From: Poindextera sp963706385
Lineage (GTDB): Bacteria; Pseudomonadota; Alphaproteobacteria; Caulobacterales; Caulobacteraceae
Direction: 5' to 3'
Assembly: GCA_963706385.1 (NCBI GenBank)
Contig: OY970153.1
Coordinates: 3,175,483-3,239,482, forward strand
Length of the DNA stretch: 64,000 nucleotides
The translations under genes were made by a program, and so were the position numbers. The first letter of the stretch is position 1. Every line of letters begins with the position of its first letter. The notes beneath the pieces were generated by a model. The model was not told the origin of the DNA and searched no databases. It saw only the letters and a list, made by a program, of their open reading frames with translations. Shown piece by piece: positions 9,453-17,059 of the stretch.

Positions 9453-9505
9453 AACTGTGATCTCTGATAGCGGGTGACCGCTCAAAGCGAACGAGGATTT
9501 TTGAC

Positions 9506-10837
9506 GTGAACAGCCAGGCCCCGCGCGGCGAAAACGCCCTGGATCTCTCCGCCTTCTGGATGCCGTTCACGGCCAACCGCCAGTTCAAGGCCAATCCGCG
9601 CCTCTTGGTCTCGGCCAAGGGGATGTATTACCGCTCGGCCGACGGGACGCGGGTGATGGACGGCGCCTCCGGGCTGTGGTGCGTCAACGCCGGTCATGGC
9701 CGCGAGGAGATCACGCAGGCGGTCGCCCGCCAGCTCGAAACCCTGGACTACGCCCCGACCTTCCAGATGGGCCATCCCCTGGCCTTCGACTTCGCCGCCC
9801 GGCTGGCCAAGCTGGCGCCGGAGGGGCTGGACCGGATCTTCTTCACCAACTCCGGCTCGGAGTCGGTCGACACCGCGTTGAAGATCGCCTTCGCCTATCA
9901 CCGCGCCCGCGGCGAGGGCCAGCGCACCCGGGTGATCGGCCGCGAGAAGGGCTACCACGGGGTCGGCTTCGGCGGCATCTCGGTCGGCGGCCTGGTCAAC
10001 AACCGGCGGATGTTCCCGCTCTTGCCCGGCATGGACCATCTGCGCCACACCCACGACCTGGCCCGCAACGCCTTCGCCAAGGGCCAGCCCGAGCACGGCG
10101 CCGAGCTGGCCGACGAGCTGGACCGAATCCTCAACCTGCACGGCCCGGAGACCGTGGCCGCGGTGATCGTCGAGCCGGTGGCCGGCTCGGCCGGGGTGCT
10201 GCCGCCGCCGGTCGGTTATCTGGAGCGGCTGCGCGCGATCTGCGACCACTATGGCGTGCTGTTGATCTTCGACGAGGTGATCACCGGCTTCGGCCGGGTG
10301 GGCGCGCCGTTCGCGGCCCAGCGCTTCGGCGTAACCCCCGACCTGATGACCACCGCCAAGGGTATCACCAACGGCTCGATCCCGATGGGCGCGGTGTTCG
10401 CCCGGCGCGAGATCCACGACGCCTTCATGCGCGGGCCCGAGCCGCTGATCGAGCTGTTCCACGGCTACACCTATTCGGCCCACCCGGTGGCCTGCGCGGC
10501 GGGCCTGGCCTGCCTGGACATCTATCAGCGCGAGGGGTTGCTGACCCGCGCCGGCCAGGTGGCGGCCAGGTTCGAGGCGCGGCTGCACGGCCTGCGCGAG
10601 CATCCGCACGTGATCGACATCCGCAACCTCGGCCTGATGGGCGCGGTCGAGCTGACGCCCCGCCCGGACGCGCCCGGCGCGCGCGGCTATGAGGTGCTGA
10701 ACAAGGCCCTGGCCAAGGGCCTGCTGGTCCGCGCCAGCGGCGACATCATCGCGCTGTCGCCGCCGCTGATCATCACCGAGGCCGAGATCGACACCCTGTT
10801 CGACACTCTGGGCGGTGTGCTGAAAACCATCGCGTGA
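9506..10837 (+). CDS. Class III aminotransferase, omega-amino acid (beta-alanine):pyruvate type
   Basis: A 443-residue PLP enzyme of fold type I. The LDLSAFWMPFTANRQFK start, GMYYRSADGTRVMDG, SGLWCVNAGHG and TNSGSESVDTALK are typical of the omega-aminotransferase (beta-alanine:pyruvate) group. FDEVITGFGRVG carries the PLP-binding Asp, and the Schiff-base Lys is in TTAKGITNG. It transfers the amino group of omega-amino acids or amines to pyruvate. The start codon is GTG at 9506, preceded by AACGAGGA at about 11 bases. It is co-directional with the APH-like gene but 50-90 bp away, so it may be separately transcribed. Confidence 0.92.
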   Translation: MNSQAPRGENALDLSAFWMPFTANRQFKANPRLLVSAKGMYYRSADGTRVMDGASGLWCVNAGHGREEITQAVARQLETLDYAPTFQMGHPLAFDFAARLAKLAPEGLDRIFFTNSGSESVDTALKIAFAYHRARGEGQRTRVIGREKGYHGVGFGGISVGGLVNNRRMFPLLPGMDHLRHTHDLARNAFAKGQPEHGAELADELDRILNLHGPETVAAVIVEPVAGSAGVLPPPVGYLERLRAICDHYGVLLIFDEVITGFGRVGAPFAAQRFGVTPDLMTTAKGITNGSIPMGAVFARREIHDAFMRGPEPLIELFHGYTYSAHPVACAAGLACLDIYQREGLLTRAGQVAARFEARLHGLREHPHVIDIRNLGLMGAVELTPRPDAPGARGYEVLNKALAKGLLVRASGDIIALSPPLIITEAEIDTLFDTLGGVLKTIA

Positions 10838-10903
10838 GGACGGCGGGGCTCGCGCCGATCCCTCACGCCGCCTAATCCCCGCGCGGGCGCGGGGCGTTCA
10901 GCC

Positions 10904-11239
10904 TCACCAATGGTGGTGGTCGTCGTCGTGGCGCCAGCCTTCGCCGCGGACGCAATGGTCGAGGGTGTCGCGGCGGGCGTCGCGCTCGCGCACGGCGTCC
11001 TTGTGTCGCGCGCTCAGGCACCAATCGAAATGGGTTCGGTAATCCGAAGACCATCGCGCGCGGTTCTGCTCGATCGCGTATCCGCAGTGGTGGCTGTCGT
11101 AGGCCGCGCGCGTCTGGCGAACGGCCGCTTGGGCGTAGTCGTGGCAGAAGTCCGGGTTGGCCGCGCTGGCGCCGCTCGCCAAGCCGAGCGCCATCACCAG
11201 GGCGCCGGCCAAGAGCCCAATTCCAAGAAATCTAGACAT
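10904..11239 (-). CDS. Small exported Cys/His protein of unknown function
   Basis: A 111-residue protein with a clear Sec signal (MSRFLGIGLLAGALV, cleavage after ASGASA). The mature part is polar and has four Cys (PDFC, HHCGY, DWCLS, DHCVR), enough for two disulfides in the periplasm. The C-terminus is His/Asp-rich, ending RHDDDHHHW, which could bind metal. The frame is open upstream to 11329, but the signal peptide fixes the start at 11239. I do not recognise a family. It is probably monocistronic. Confidence 0.7.
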   Translation of the reverse strand: MSRFLGIGLLAGALVMALGLASGASAANPDFCHDYAQAAVRQTRAAYDSHHCGYAIEQNRARWSSDYRTHFDWCLSARHKDAVRERDARRDTLDHCVRGEGWRHDDDHHHW

Positions 11240-11378
11240 GTTTTCCTCGAATCTCCGCTGCTTTCGCCAAATATCGATCCATCGCGCCGCGGAAGCAATT
11301 GGATTGCGTGGGCGCGAAGGCGCGGCCACCGCCCGGTGAACTTCGCCGGCCGGCGCTCCGGGAAGCTCGCCACGCCCC

Positions 11379-12710
11379 TCACTTCGGCAGGTAGGCCCGC
11401 AGCACGTCGTCGATGATCCGCTCCAGCTCGCTCAGCGTGTTGCACGGCTTCACCACGTGGCAGAAGCGGCGGTAGCGCTCCATCTCGGAATCGCCCCGGC
11501 TCCAGAAGGTCTCCGGCTCGGGGTTCAGCCAGATCACCGCCCGCGCCCGCTCGTTGATCTGCCTGAGAATATCGACGCGCGGGTCGACATAGTTGCTGCG
11601 CCCGTCGCCCAGGATGATCACCGTGGTGTGGCGATCCAGCTTCTGCAGGTGCAGCGCGGCGAAATCCTCCAGCGACAGGCCGTAGTCGGTCGAGCGCAGG
11701 CCGATCTTCTTGATCACCGCGGCGATCGCCACCTCGGCGGTCTCCGCGTCGAGGATGTCGCCGACCGGGATCAGCCGGTTGGAGAAGGCGAAGGCGTCCA
11801 GCCGCTCGACCACCTCGTTGAGGCTGTAGAGGAACAGCATGAGGAACTGCGAGACGTTGGCCACCGAGCCGGAGACGTCGCACAGGGCGACGATCTTGGG
11901 CCGCTCGATCTTTCTGGTCTTCCAGACGATGTCGAACGGTATGCCCTCGTGCGGCATGGCCTTGCGCAGGGTGCGGCGGACGTCAAGCTGGCCCCGCTTG
12001 GCCCGGCGCTGGCGGCGCGAATAGCGGGAGGCCAGCCGCTTGGCCATGCGGCGCACCAGGGTCTGCATGGCGGCCATCTCGCGCGGATCGATCGCGGTCA
12101 GCCGCTCCTCGGCCAGCAGCTCCTCGCGCAGCTTGCGGCCGCTTTCGGCGGCGTAGAGGTCGTGCTGGCGCTCGATGTAGCGCTTGGCCTCCTCGAACAG
12201 CGCCGCGCGCTTCTGGCCCAGCCGGTCGGCCAGCTTGCCGTCGCCGCCCTCGCGCCGCTGGGTGATCAGCGCCTCCAGGCTTCGCAGCCCCATCTCGTCC
12301 AGCAGCCGGCGGGTCAGGAGGCGCCGCTGGCTGGACAGGCGGATGTCGGCCGCGCCGGAGCGCTCGGCCGCCGCCTCCATCGCCTGGGCCAGGCCCGCCA
12401 GGTCGTTCTCCAGCAGCATCTGGGCCAGCGGCGAGGCCTCGCCGACCTCGGCGGAGGGTTCGGCCGCACCCTTATCGCCGGCCAGGGCGCGGAACTCCTC
12501 GCGGTCGAAGAAGGTGTCGAAACAGCGCTCGAAGCGCGCCACCTCGTCGGCGGTCTTGGCCAGGGTGGCGCACAGGGCGTCGCGGAACAGCTCCCGGTCG
12601 GTGAAGCCGGTGACGCCGATGGCCCGGTGGGCGTCGATCGCCTCGGCGGGCGAGACGCGCACCTCCGATGCGCGCAGGGCGCGGAGGAACTTCTCCATCG
12701 TCCGCTGCAC
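11379..12710 (-). CDS. CoxE-like VWA domain protein
   Basis: A 443-residue protein. The N-terminal half is helical and charged. The C-terminal von Willebrand A domain begins at PKIVALCDVSGSVANVS with the MIDAS DxSxS motif, and continues with RSTDYGLSLEDFA (Thr/Asp positions) and VIILGDGRSNY. This matches CoxE-family proteins, which work with MoxR-type AAA ATPases as metal-centre or complex-assembly chaperones. The gene directly follows the MoxR gene on the same strand with 10 bp between them, so the two form an operon and probably a functional pair. No substrate enzyme gene is adjacent. Confidence 0.9.
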   Translation of the reverse strand: MQRTMEKFLRALRASEVRVSPAEAIDAHRAIGVTGFTDRELFRDALCATLAKTADEVARFERCFDTFFDREEFRALAGDKGAAEPSAEVGEASPLAQMLLENDLAGLAQAMEAAAERSGAADIRLSSQRRLLTRRLLDEMGLRSLEALITQRREGGDGKLADRLGQKRAALFEEAKRYIERQHDLYAAESGRKLREELLAEERLTAIDPREMAAMQTLVRRMAKRLASRYSRRQRRAKRGQLDVRRTLRKAMPHEGIPFDIVWKTRKIERPKIVALCDVSGSVANVSQFLMLFLYSLNEVVERLDAFAFSNRLIPVGDILDAETAEVAIAAVIKKIGLRSTDYGLSLEDFAALHLQKLDRHTTVIILGDGRSNYVDPRVDILRQINERARAVIWLNPEPETFWSRGDSEMERYRRFCHVVKPCNTLSELERIIDDVLRAYLPK

Positions 12711-12720
12711 GGCGGACCGC

Positions 12721-13689
12721 CTAGCCGACCGCGCCCGCCGGCTGGCGGATCAGCTCGGCGATTTGCGGCTCGACCGCCTCGACGTCCTGCTCGAACTTGA
12801 GCAGCACGTTCAGCGTCTCGCGCACCAGCTCGGCGTCCAGGGTGTCGGCGTTGAGCAGCAGCAGCACCCGCGCCCAGTCAACGGTCTCGGAGATCGACGG
12901 CGGCTTGCGCAGGTCCATCGTCCGCAGCGACTGCACGAAGGCCACCAGCTGGCCGGTCAGCCGCGCCTCGACGCCCGGCACGCGCGCGGCGACGATGCGC
13001 TCCTCCAGCCGCGGCTCGGGCAGGGGGATGTGCAGGTGCAGGCAGCGCCGTTTCAGCGCATCGCCCAGGTCGCGGACATTGTTGGAGGTGAGAAACACGA
13101 TCGGCGGGGTGATCGCCCTGACCACGCCCAGCTCGGGAATCGACACCTGGTAAGACGAAAGAATTTCCAAAAGAAAGGCTTCGAACGCCTCGTCGGACTT
13201 GTCGATCTCGTCGATCAGCAGCACCGCCCCGCCGTCCTGGCGCAGGGCCTTGAGCAGGGGGCGCGGCTCGAGGAAGTCCTCGGAGAAGAACAGATCGCCC
13301 ATGTCGTGCAGGCGCGCCATCGCCTGGTCCATGCTGGCTGCGTCGCGCAGCGCCTCGCCCATGTGGTCCTTCAGGATCTGGGTGTAGAGCAGCTGCTTGC
13401 CGTACTTCCACTCGTACAGCGCCTTGGCCTCGTCCAGGCCCTCGTAGCACTGCATGCGGATCAGCGGCAGATCGAGCATGGCCGCGGCCGACAGCGCCAG
13501 CTCGGTCTTGCCGACCCCGGCCGAGCCCTCGACCAGCACCGGCTTTTGCAGATGGTGGGCCATGTAGAGCGCCGTGGCGATCTTGCGCGAGGCGATGTAG
13601 CCGGTCCCGCCCAGGCCCTGGATGATCGCCTCGACCGAGGCGAGGGGATCGGCGAGGGCGGCGGACGGCGCGGCGATGGCGTTCGACAA
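12721..13689 (-). CDS. MoxR-family AAA+ ATPase
   Basis: A 322-residue AAA+ ATPase. Walker A is EGSAGVGKTELA, Walker B is AVLLIDEIDKSDE, sensor 1 is VFLTSNN, and the arginine-finger/sensor 2 region follows RRCLHLHIPLPEPRLEE. It belongs to the MoxR/CbbQ/NorQ clan that remodels or activates metalloenzymes with VWA partners, here the CoxE-like protein encoded just downstream. The start is uncertain: the frame is open far upstream into intergenic repeats, and the best start is the TTG at 13689 (LSNAIAAPSAAL), because upstream codons look non-coding. The upstream region holds a hairpin repeat and a C13 tract. Confidence 0.88.
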   Translation of the reverse strand: MSNAIAAPSAALADPLASVEAIIQGLGGTGYIASRKIATALYMAHHLQKPVLVEGSAGVGKTELALSAAAMLDLPLIRMQCYEGLDEAKALYEWKYGKQLLYTQILKDHMGEALRDAASMDQAMARLHDMGDLFFSEDFLEPRPLLKALRQDGGAVLLIDEIDKSDEAFEAFLLEILSSYQVSIPELGVVRAITPPIVFLTSNNVRDLGDALKRRCLHLHIPLPEPRLEERIVAARVPGVEARLTGQLVAFVQSLRTMDLRKPPSISETVDWARVLLLLNADTLDAELVRETLNVLLKFEQDVEAVEPQIAELIRQPAGAVG

Positions 13690-13826
13690 GGGGCAAACTT
13701 TCGGTTCGGGCGGAAAAGACAGCGGCGTCAATCGAATACGCCCGCCATTTGCCAGACCCTTCGCACCGAGCACAACCCCGCCCGGTTTCCAGGGGATGCG
13801 CGCTTCTCGATAGACGCGGCGCAAAA

Positions 13827-13880
13827 CCCCTCTCCCGGAGGGGAGAGGGAGGGGCCCACCGCAGGTGGGAGGGTGAGGGG
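13827..13880. repeat. Dispersed-type intergenic hairpin repeat
   Basis: A G/C-rich palindromic stretch. CCCCTCTCC pairs with GGAGAGGG-like sequence in the first arm pair (13827-13849). A second small hairpin, CCCACC-gca-GGTGGG, lies at 13855-13869, and GGGTGAGGGG follows. Such elements are common between genes of proteobacteria and do not encode protein. It sits upstream of the MoxR gene. Confidence 0.7.
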
Positions 13881-13924
13881 TTACGGCCTCGCCAGTTCGA
13901 GTTCCGCGAGGATGGTCTGGCCGA

Positions 13925-13937
13925 CCCCCCCCCCCCC
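13925..13937. repeat. C13 homopolymer tract
   Basis: Thirteen consecutive C residues in the non-coding stretch between the MoxR gene and a small rightward gene. It may be a length-variable tract or an assembly-sensitive site. No coding frame depends on it with confidence. Confidence 0.9.
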
Positions 13938-14006
13938 GCACCAGCCATTCGCCTGGCCCCGTTCCGTGCTATGTCGCGTCCGGCGGGGCCGACCGGGGGA
14001 ATGCGC

Positions 14007-14180
14007 ATGAAGCCGACGATCAGCAAGACCGGGGCCGTCGCCAAGGGGGCGGGGTCAAAGCCAACCATCTTCGCGCCGCCGACCCCCAAGGTCACCCGCC
14101 AGAAGCGCGGCAAGACCCTGACCGCCGCCGAGCGCGCCGCCTTCCTGGCCGCCCGGCCCGATCTGGAAACGCCGGACTAG
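14007..14180 (+). CDS. Small basic hypothetical protein
   Basis: A short frame of 57 residues (MKPTISKTGAVAKGAG...) preceded by GGGGGA six bases before the ATG at 14007. It is rich in Lys, Pro, Thr and Ala, with no signal peptide or membrane segment, and ends in an amphipathic stretch (LTAAERAAFLAARPDL). I do not recognise a family. The good ribosome site and intact frame support it. It converges with the MFS gene, 14 bp apart. Confidence 0.55.
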   Translation: MKPTISKTGAVAKGAGSKPTIFAPPTPKVTRQKRGKTLTAAERAAFLAARPDLETPD

Positions 14181-14194
14181 CGGCCCGCGCCCCC

Positions 14195-15721
14195 CTAATC
14201 CGCCCCCATCTCCAGCAGGGTCGAGGCCGCGCGGCTGGGCGGGCGCATCACCGCCAGCAGCGGGATGAGCAGCAGCGTGGCCAGCGCCATCCAGGCGAAG
14301 ACGACATCGTAGCTGACCATCCAGGCCTGCTGGGTCACCAGGCCGTTGAGCATCTGCATCCCGCGCGCCGAGGTCGGCTGCATCGCGGCGGGCAGCACGC
14401 TGCGCACCAGCGGCGAGCCTTCGCTCACGTGCTCGGCGAGCCGGGCGTGGACGATGGCGGCCTGGCGCACGACCGAGGCCTGGATCATGGAAATGCCCAT
14501 CGCCGAGCCGAGGCTGCGGGCCATGGTGTTGACGATGGTGCCCTCGGTGCGGTGGGTGGGGGCGAGGTTGGCGAAGGCCAGGGTGCTGAGCGGGGCGAAC
14601 AACAGCCCGACGCCGAAGCCCTGGACCAGCCCCGCGCGCATGATCGGCCCGGCGGTCATCGTCAGGTCGAAATGCGCCATTTGCCAGAGCGCGAAAACGC
14701 TGATGGTGACGCCGGTGAACAGCACGCGCCGCGGACCGAAACGGATGAGCAGGCTCGGCACGGCGAGGAAGGCGACCAGCGAGCCGACGCCCCTGGGCAT
14801 GCTGGCGTAGCCGCTCTGCAGCGCCGAATAACCCATCAGGTTCTGCATGAAGCTCGGCAACAGCGCGCTGGTCGAGAACAGGATGGCGCCGACGAACAGG
14901 CCGAAGGTGGTGCAGGCGACGAAATTGCCGTCCTTGGCCAGGTCGCGGTGAAAGAACGGGTGCTCGGCGGTCATGGTCTGAACGATGAAGATGATCAGGC
15001 CGACGATGGCCACGCCCGCCTCGATCCAGATCTCGCGCGAGCCGAACCAGTCCTGTCCGGAGCCGCGGTCCATCATCAGCTGGAAGGCGCCGACGAAGGT
15101 CGCCAGGGCGCCGAAGCCCAGGAAATCGAACGGTCGCTGCAGGCCGCCCCGGTCCCGCTCCATGAACAGATAGACCCCGAGGAAGGCCAGGATGCCGACC
15201 GGCAGGTTGATGTAGAACACCCAGCGCCACGACAGGTTCTCGGTCAGCCAGCCGCCGAGCCCCGGCCCGATGATCGGCCCCATGATCACCGCCGAACTCC
15301 AGATCGACATCACCCGCGGCTGCAGCGCCGGCGGGTAGATGTCGAGCATCACCGCCTGGGACAGCGGCATCAGCGAGGCGCCGGCGATGCCCTGGATCAG
15401 GCGGAAGATCACGATCTCCGGCAGGTTGGTCGCCACGCCGCACAGCATCGAGGCGACGGTGAACGCGACGATCGAATACAGAAACATCGGCTTGCGGCCG
15501 AGCTTCAGCGACAGCCAGCCCGACAGCGGCGTCATGATCGCGGTGGCGATGATGTAGGAGGTCAGCACCCAGAAGATCTGGTCCTGCGACGCGCTCAGGC
15601 TGCCCTGCATGTGCGGCAGGGCGACGTTGGCGATGGTCGAATCCAGCGTGTTCATCAACGTGGCCAGCATCAGGGCCCCGGTGATCGGAATGCGGTTGGC
15701 GATGTCTTTCTCGGAAGCCAT
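14195..15721 (-). CDS. DHA2-family MFS multidrug efflux transporter (EmrB/QacA type)
   Basis: A 508-residue inner-membrane protein with about 14 hydrophobic helices. TM1 has the LMNTLDSTIANVALP motif diagnostic of DHA2 exporters. The loop motif A is GWLSLKLGRKP and motif C is GPIIGPGLGGWL, followed by WRWVFYINLPVG. It is expected to extrude hydrophobic compounds by proton antiport. No membrane-fusion (EmrA) gene or TetR regulator is next to it, so it may work alone or with unlinked partners. The start is the ATG at 15721. The upstream 80 bp contain a short inverted pair CGAACGCG/CGCGTTCG that could be an operator. Confidence 0.92.
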   Translation of the reverse strand: MASEKDIANRIPITGALMLATLMNTLDSTIANVALPHMQGSLSASQDQIFWVLTSYIIATAIMTPLSGWLSLKLGRKPMFLYSIVAFTVASMLCGVATNLPEIVIFRLIQGIAGASLMPLSQAVMLDIYPPALQPRVMSIWSSAVIMGPIIGPGLGGWLTENLSWRWVFYINLPVGILAFLGVYLFMERDRGGLQRPFDFLGFGALATFVGAFQLMMDRGSGQDWFGSREIWIEAGVAIVGLIIFIVQTMTAEHPFFHRDLAKDGNFVACTTFGLFVGAILFSTSALLPSFMQNLMGYSALQSGYASMPRGVGSLVAFLAVPSLLIRFGPRRVLFTGVTISVFALWQMAHFDLTMTAGPIMRAGLVQGFGVGLLFAPLSTLAFANLAPTHRTEGTIVNTMARSLGSAMGISMIQASVVRQAAIVHARLAEHVSEGSPLVRSVLPAAMQPTSARGMQMLNGLVTQQAWMVSYDVVFAWMALATLLLIPLLAVMRPPSRAASTLLEMGAD

Positions 15722-15799
15722 TCACACGCCCAGACAGCGAACGCGCATCGGGCCTCGCCGCCGCGTTCGTGCGTCCCCGGTTAACCTGACCCGCGCGCC

Positions 15800-15846
15800 G
15801 AGTCAGCCCCCCGGCCGCTCGCGAACATGGGTTCGCCGGACGCCGC
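15800..15846 (+). repeat. Imperfect 47-bp direct repeat, copy A
   Basis: It starts with GAGTCA and, exactly 20 bases on, has CGCGAACATGGGTTCGCCGG followed by a CGCCGC end. It matches copy B at 16921-16967 with the same spacing. The core GCGAAC-N4-GTTCGC is palindromic. Confidence 0.7.
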
Positions 15847-16230
15847 CGACATCCCCGTGGAGTTCGCGGTTAGCGCGGGCGGGGGCGGTGTGTCGGCCGG
15901 AGGGGTGGGTTACGCTGGGCCGGTATGGGCCAGGAGCGGACATGGAACCCGTGCCCGAAAGCGGACCAACTGAATGTCTCAGAAGGGTGGAAATCGGAAC
16001 TCGATCCGGGCCGTTGCGGGCCTAACTAAGTCGTCAGAATCAATAGGGAAAATGCATCATCGGCCGTCGGAGGCCCGCCCGACGCGAAACCGGCCGCTTC
16101 CGCAACTACTTGGGAACACTGCGGAACAAAGTTGGCTAACGCCTTGTACAGGAAAGCTCTTCGAGCTACCGAACGAGTCGGAATTGGAAGTCAAAAGGAA
16201 ATCCCGGCTAAGGGCAAAGGAGAAACGACG
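15847..16230. other. Intergenic region before the GFA-family gene
   Basis: About 380 bases, becoming clearly less GC-rich after 15970. I see no gene with a ribosome site other than the one starting at 16231. The change in composition suggests that this stretch entered together with that gene. Confidence 0.5.
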
Positions 16231-16656
16231 ATGGCCGCTATGCTTACCGGTGGATGTGCTTGTGGCGCGATTCTCTATGAATGCAATCCCGAGAATCCAC
16301 TATTTGCCGATCATTGCTATTGCCGCGATTGCCAACGCTCGAGCGGGACCGCTATGTCCACCCTGCTGTTTGTCGCGAAGGACGCCTTCAAGCTGATCAA
16401 GGGTGAGGTGCGCTATTTCGAAGTGGTTGGCGGCAGCGGCAGAAAAGTCCGTCGCGGCTTTTGTGCGAATTGTGGATCCCCTCTCTGCGGGACGGCTGAG
16501 AATCTGCCCGACGCTATCGGGATTGCGGTCGGGAGCCTCGATGATCCGAATCAATACCGGCCCGGGGTGAGTGTCTATCTGGATAGCGCGCCGGCTTGGG
16601 CGCCGATCGACAACAAACTGCCTAAGTTTCCGAAACTGCCTCCGATACTGAGCTGA
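16231..16656 (+). CDS. GFA-family (Mss4-like fold) zinc protein
   Basis: A 141-residue protein with the GFA zinc-site pattern: GGCACG, HCYCRDCQRSSG and FCANCGSPL. The family is named for glutathione-dependent formaldehyde-activating enzyme, but most members have no proven reaction. The ATG at 16231 follows AAAGGAGAAACGACG, a good ribosome site, so the longer upstream frame is not used. Codon use and base composition are less GC-rich than in the flanking genes, which fits horizontal acquisition. It is flanked by two copies of a 47-bp imperfect direct repeat. Confidence 0.88.
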   Translation: MAAMLTGGCACGAILYECNPENPLFADHCYCRDCQRSSGTAMSTLLFVAKDAFKLIKGEVRYFEVVGGSGRKVRRGFCANCGSPLCGTAENLPDAIGIAVGSLDDPNQYRPGVSVYLDSAPAWAPIDNKLPKFPKLPPILS

Positions 16657-17059
16657 CGTCATCAGACGCAGCGGGCTCCGCATTGGTCGCCGCCGGTTCT
16701 TCTTGTTCCGCCATGTCAGCCCCGACCGCCGTCGTTCGAGGGTGTTCCAACGGAGATTGGCAGTCAAACCGAATGGCCGTGGCAACTCAAGCGAAGTTCC
16801 GCCGCAATGCGGCGAGCCAAGATTGTTGACTGCCGGAAAGCCGACGCTCGGAACTTCGGCTTAGGTCGAATCGAGCCTTACGCCTCCGGCCCGGAAGCGG
16901 ACTTCCCCAACTTCAGCAACGAGTCAACCCCGCCCCCAATCGCGAACATTTGTTCGCCGGGCGCCGCTGCGGCAGTCTTGGCGGGCGCGGGCCGGGCGGT
17001 CTAAGCCGCTGGCGCGGAGACGCCGCTTTCGGCGGGCCGCGCGGGAAGGGACGGGCGCG
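16657..17059. other. Intergenic region
   Basis: About 400 bases between the GFA gene and the catabolic block. The first 260 bases are of intermediate composition and show no supported gene. The last part carries direct-repeat copy B and returns to high GC. No terminator hairpin with a T-tract is evident. Confidence 0.5.
16921..16967 (+). repeat. Imperfect 47-bp direct repeat, copy B
   Basis: GAGTCA, then at +20 CGCGAACATTTGTTCGCCGG and CGCCGC. It matches copy A at 15800-15846. It lies about 95 bp upstream of the AtuA-like gene, so it could also be a regulatory site for that gene. Confidence 0.7.

Noticed and set aside
15820..15840. LexA-type box reading of GCGAAC-N4-GTTCGC
   Set aside because: It resembles the Gram-positive/mycobacterial SOS box, but alphaproteobacterial LexA uses a GTTC-N7-GTTC site and no SOS gene is adjacent.
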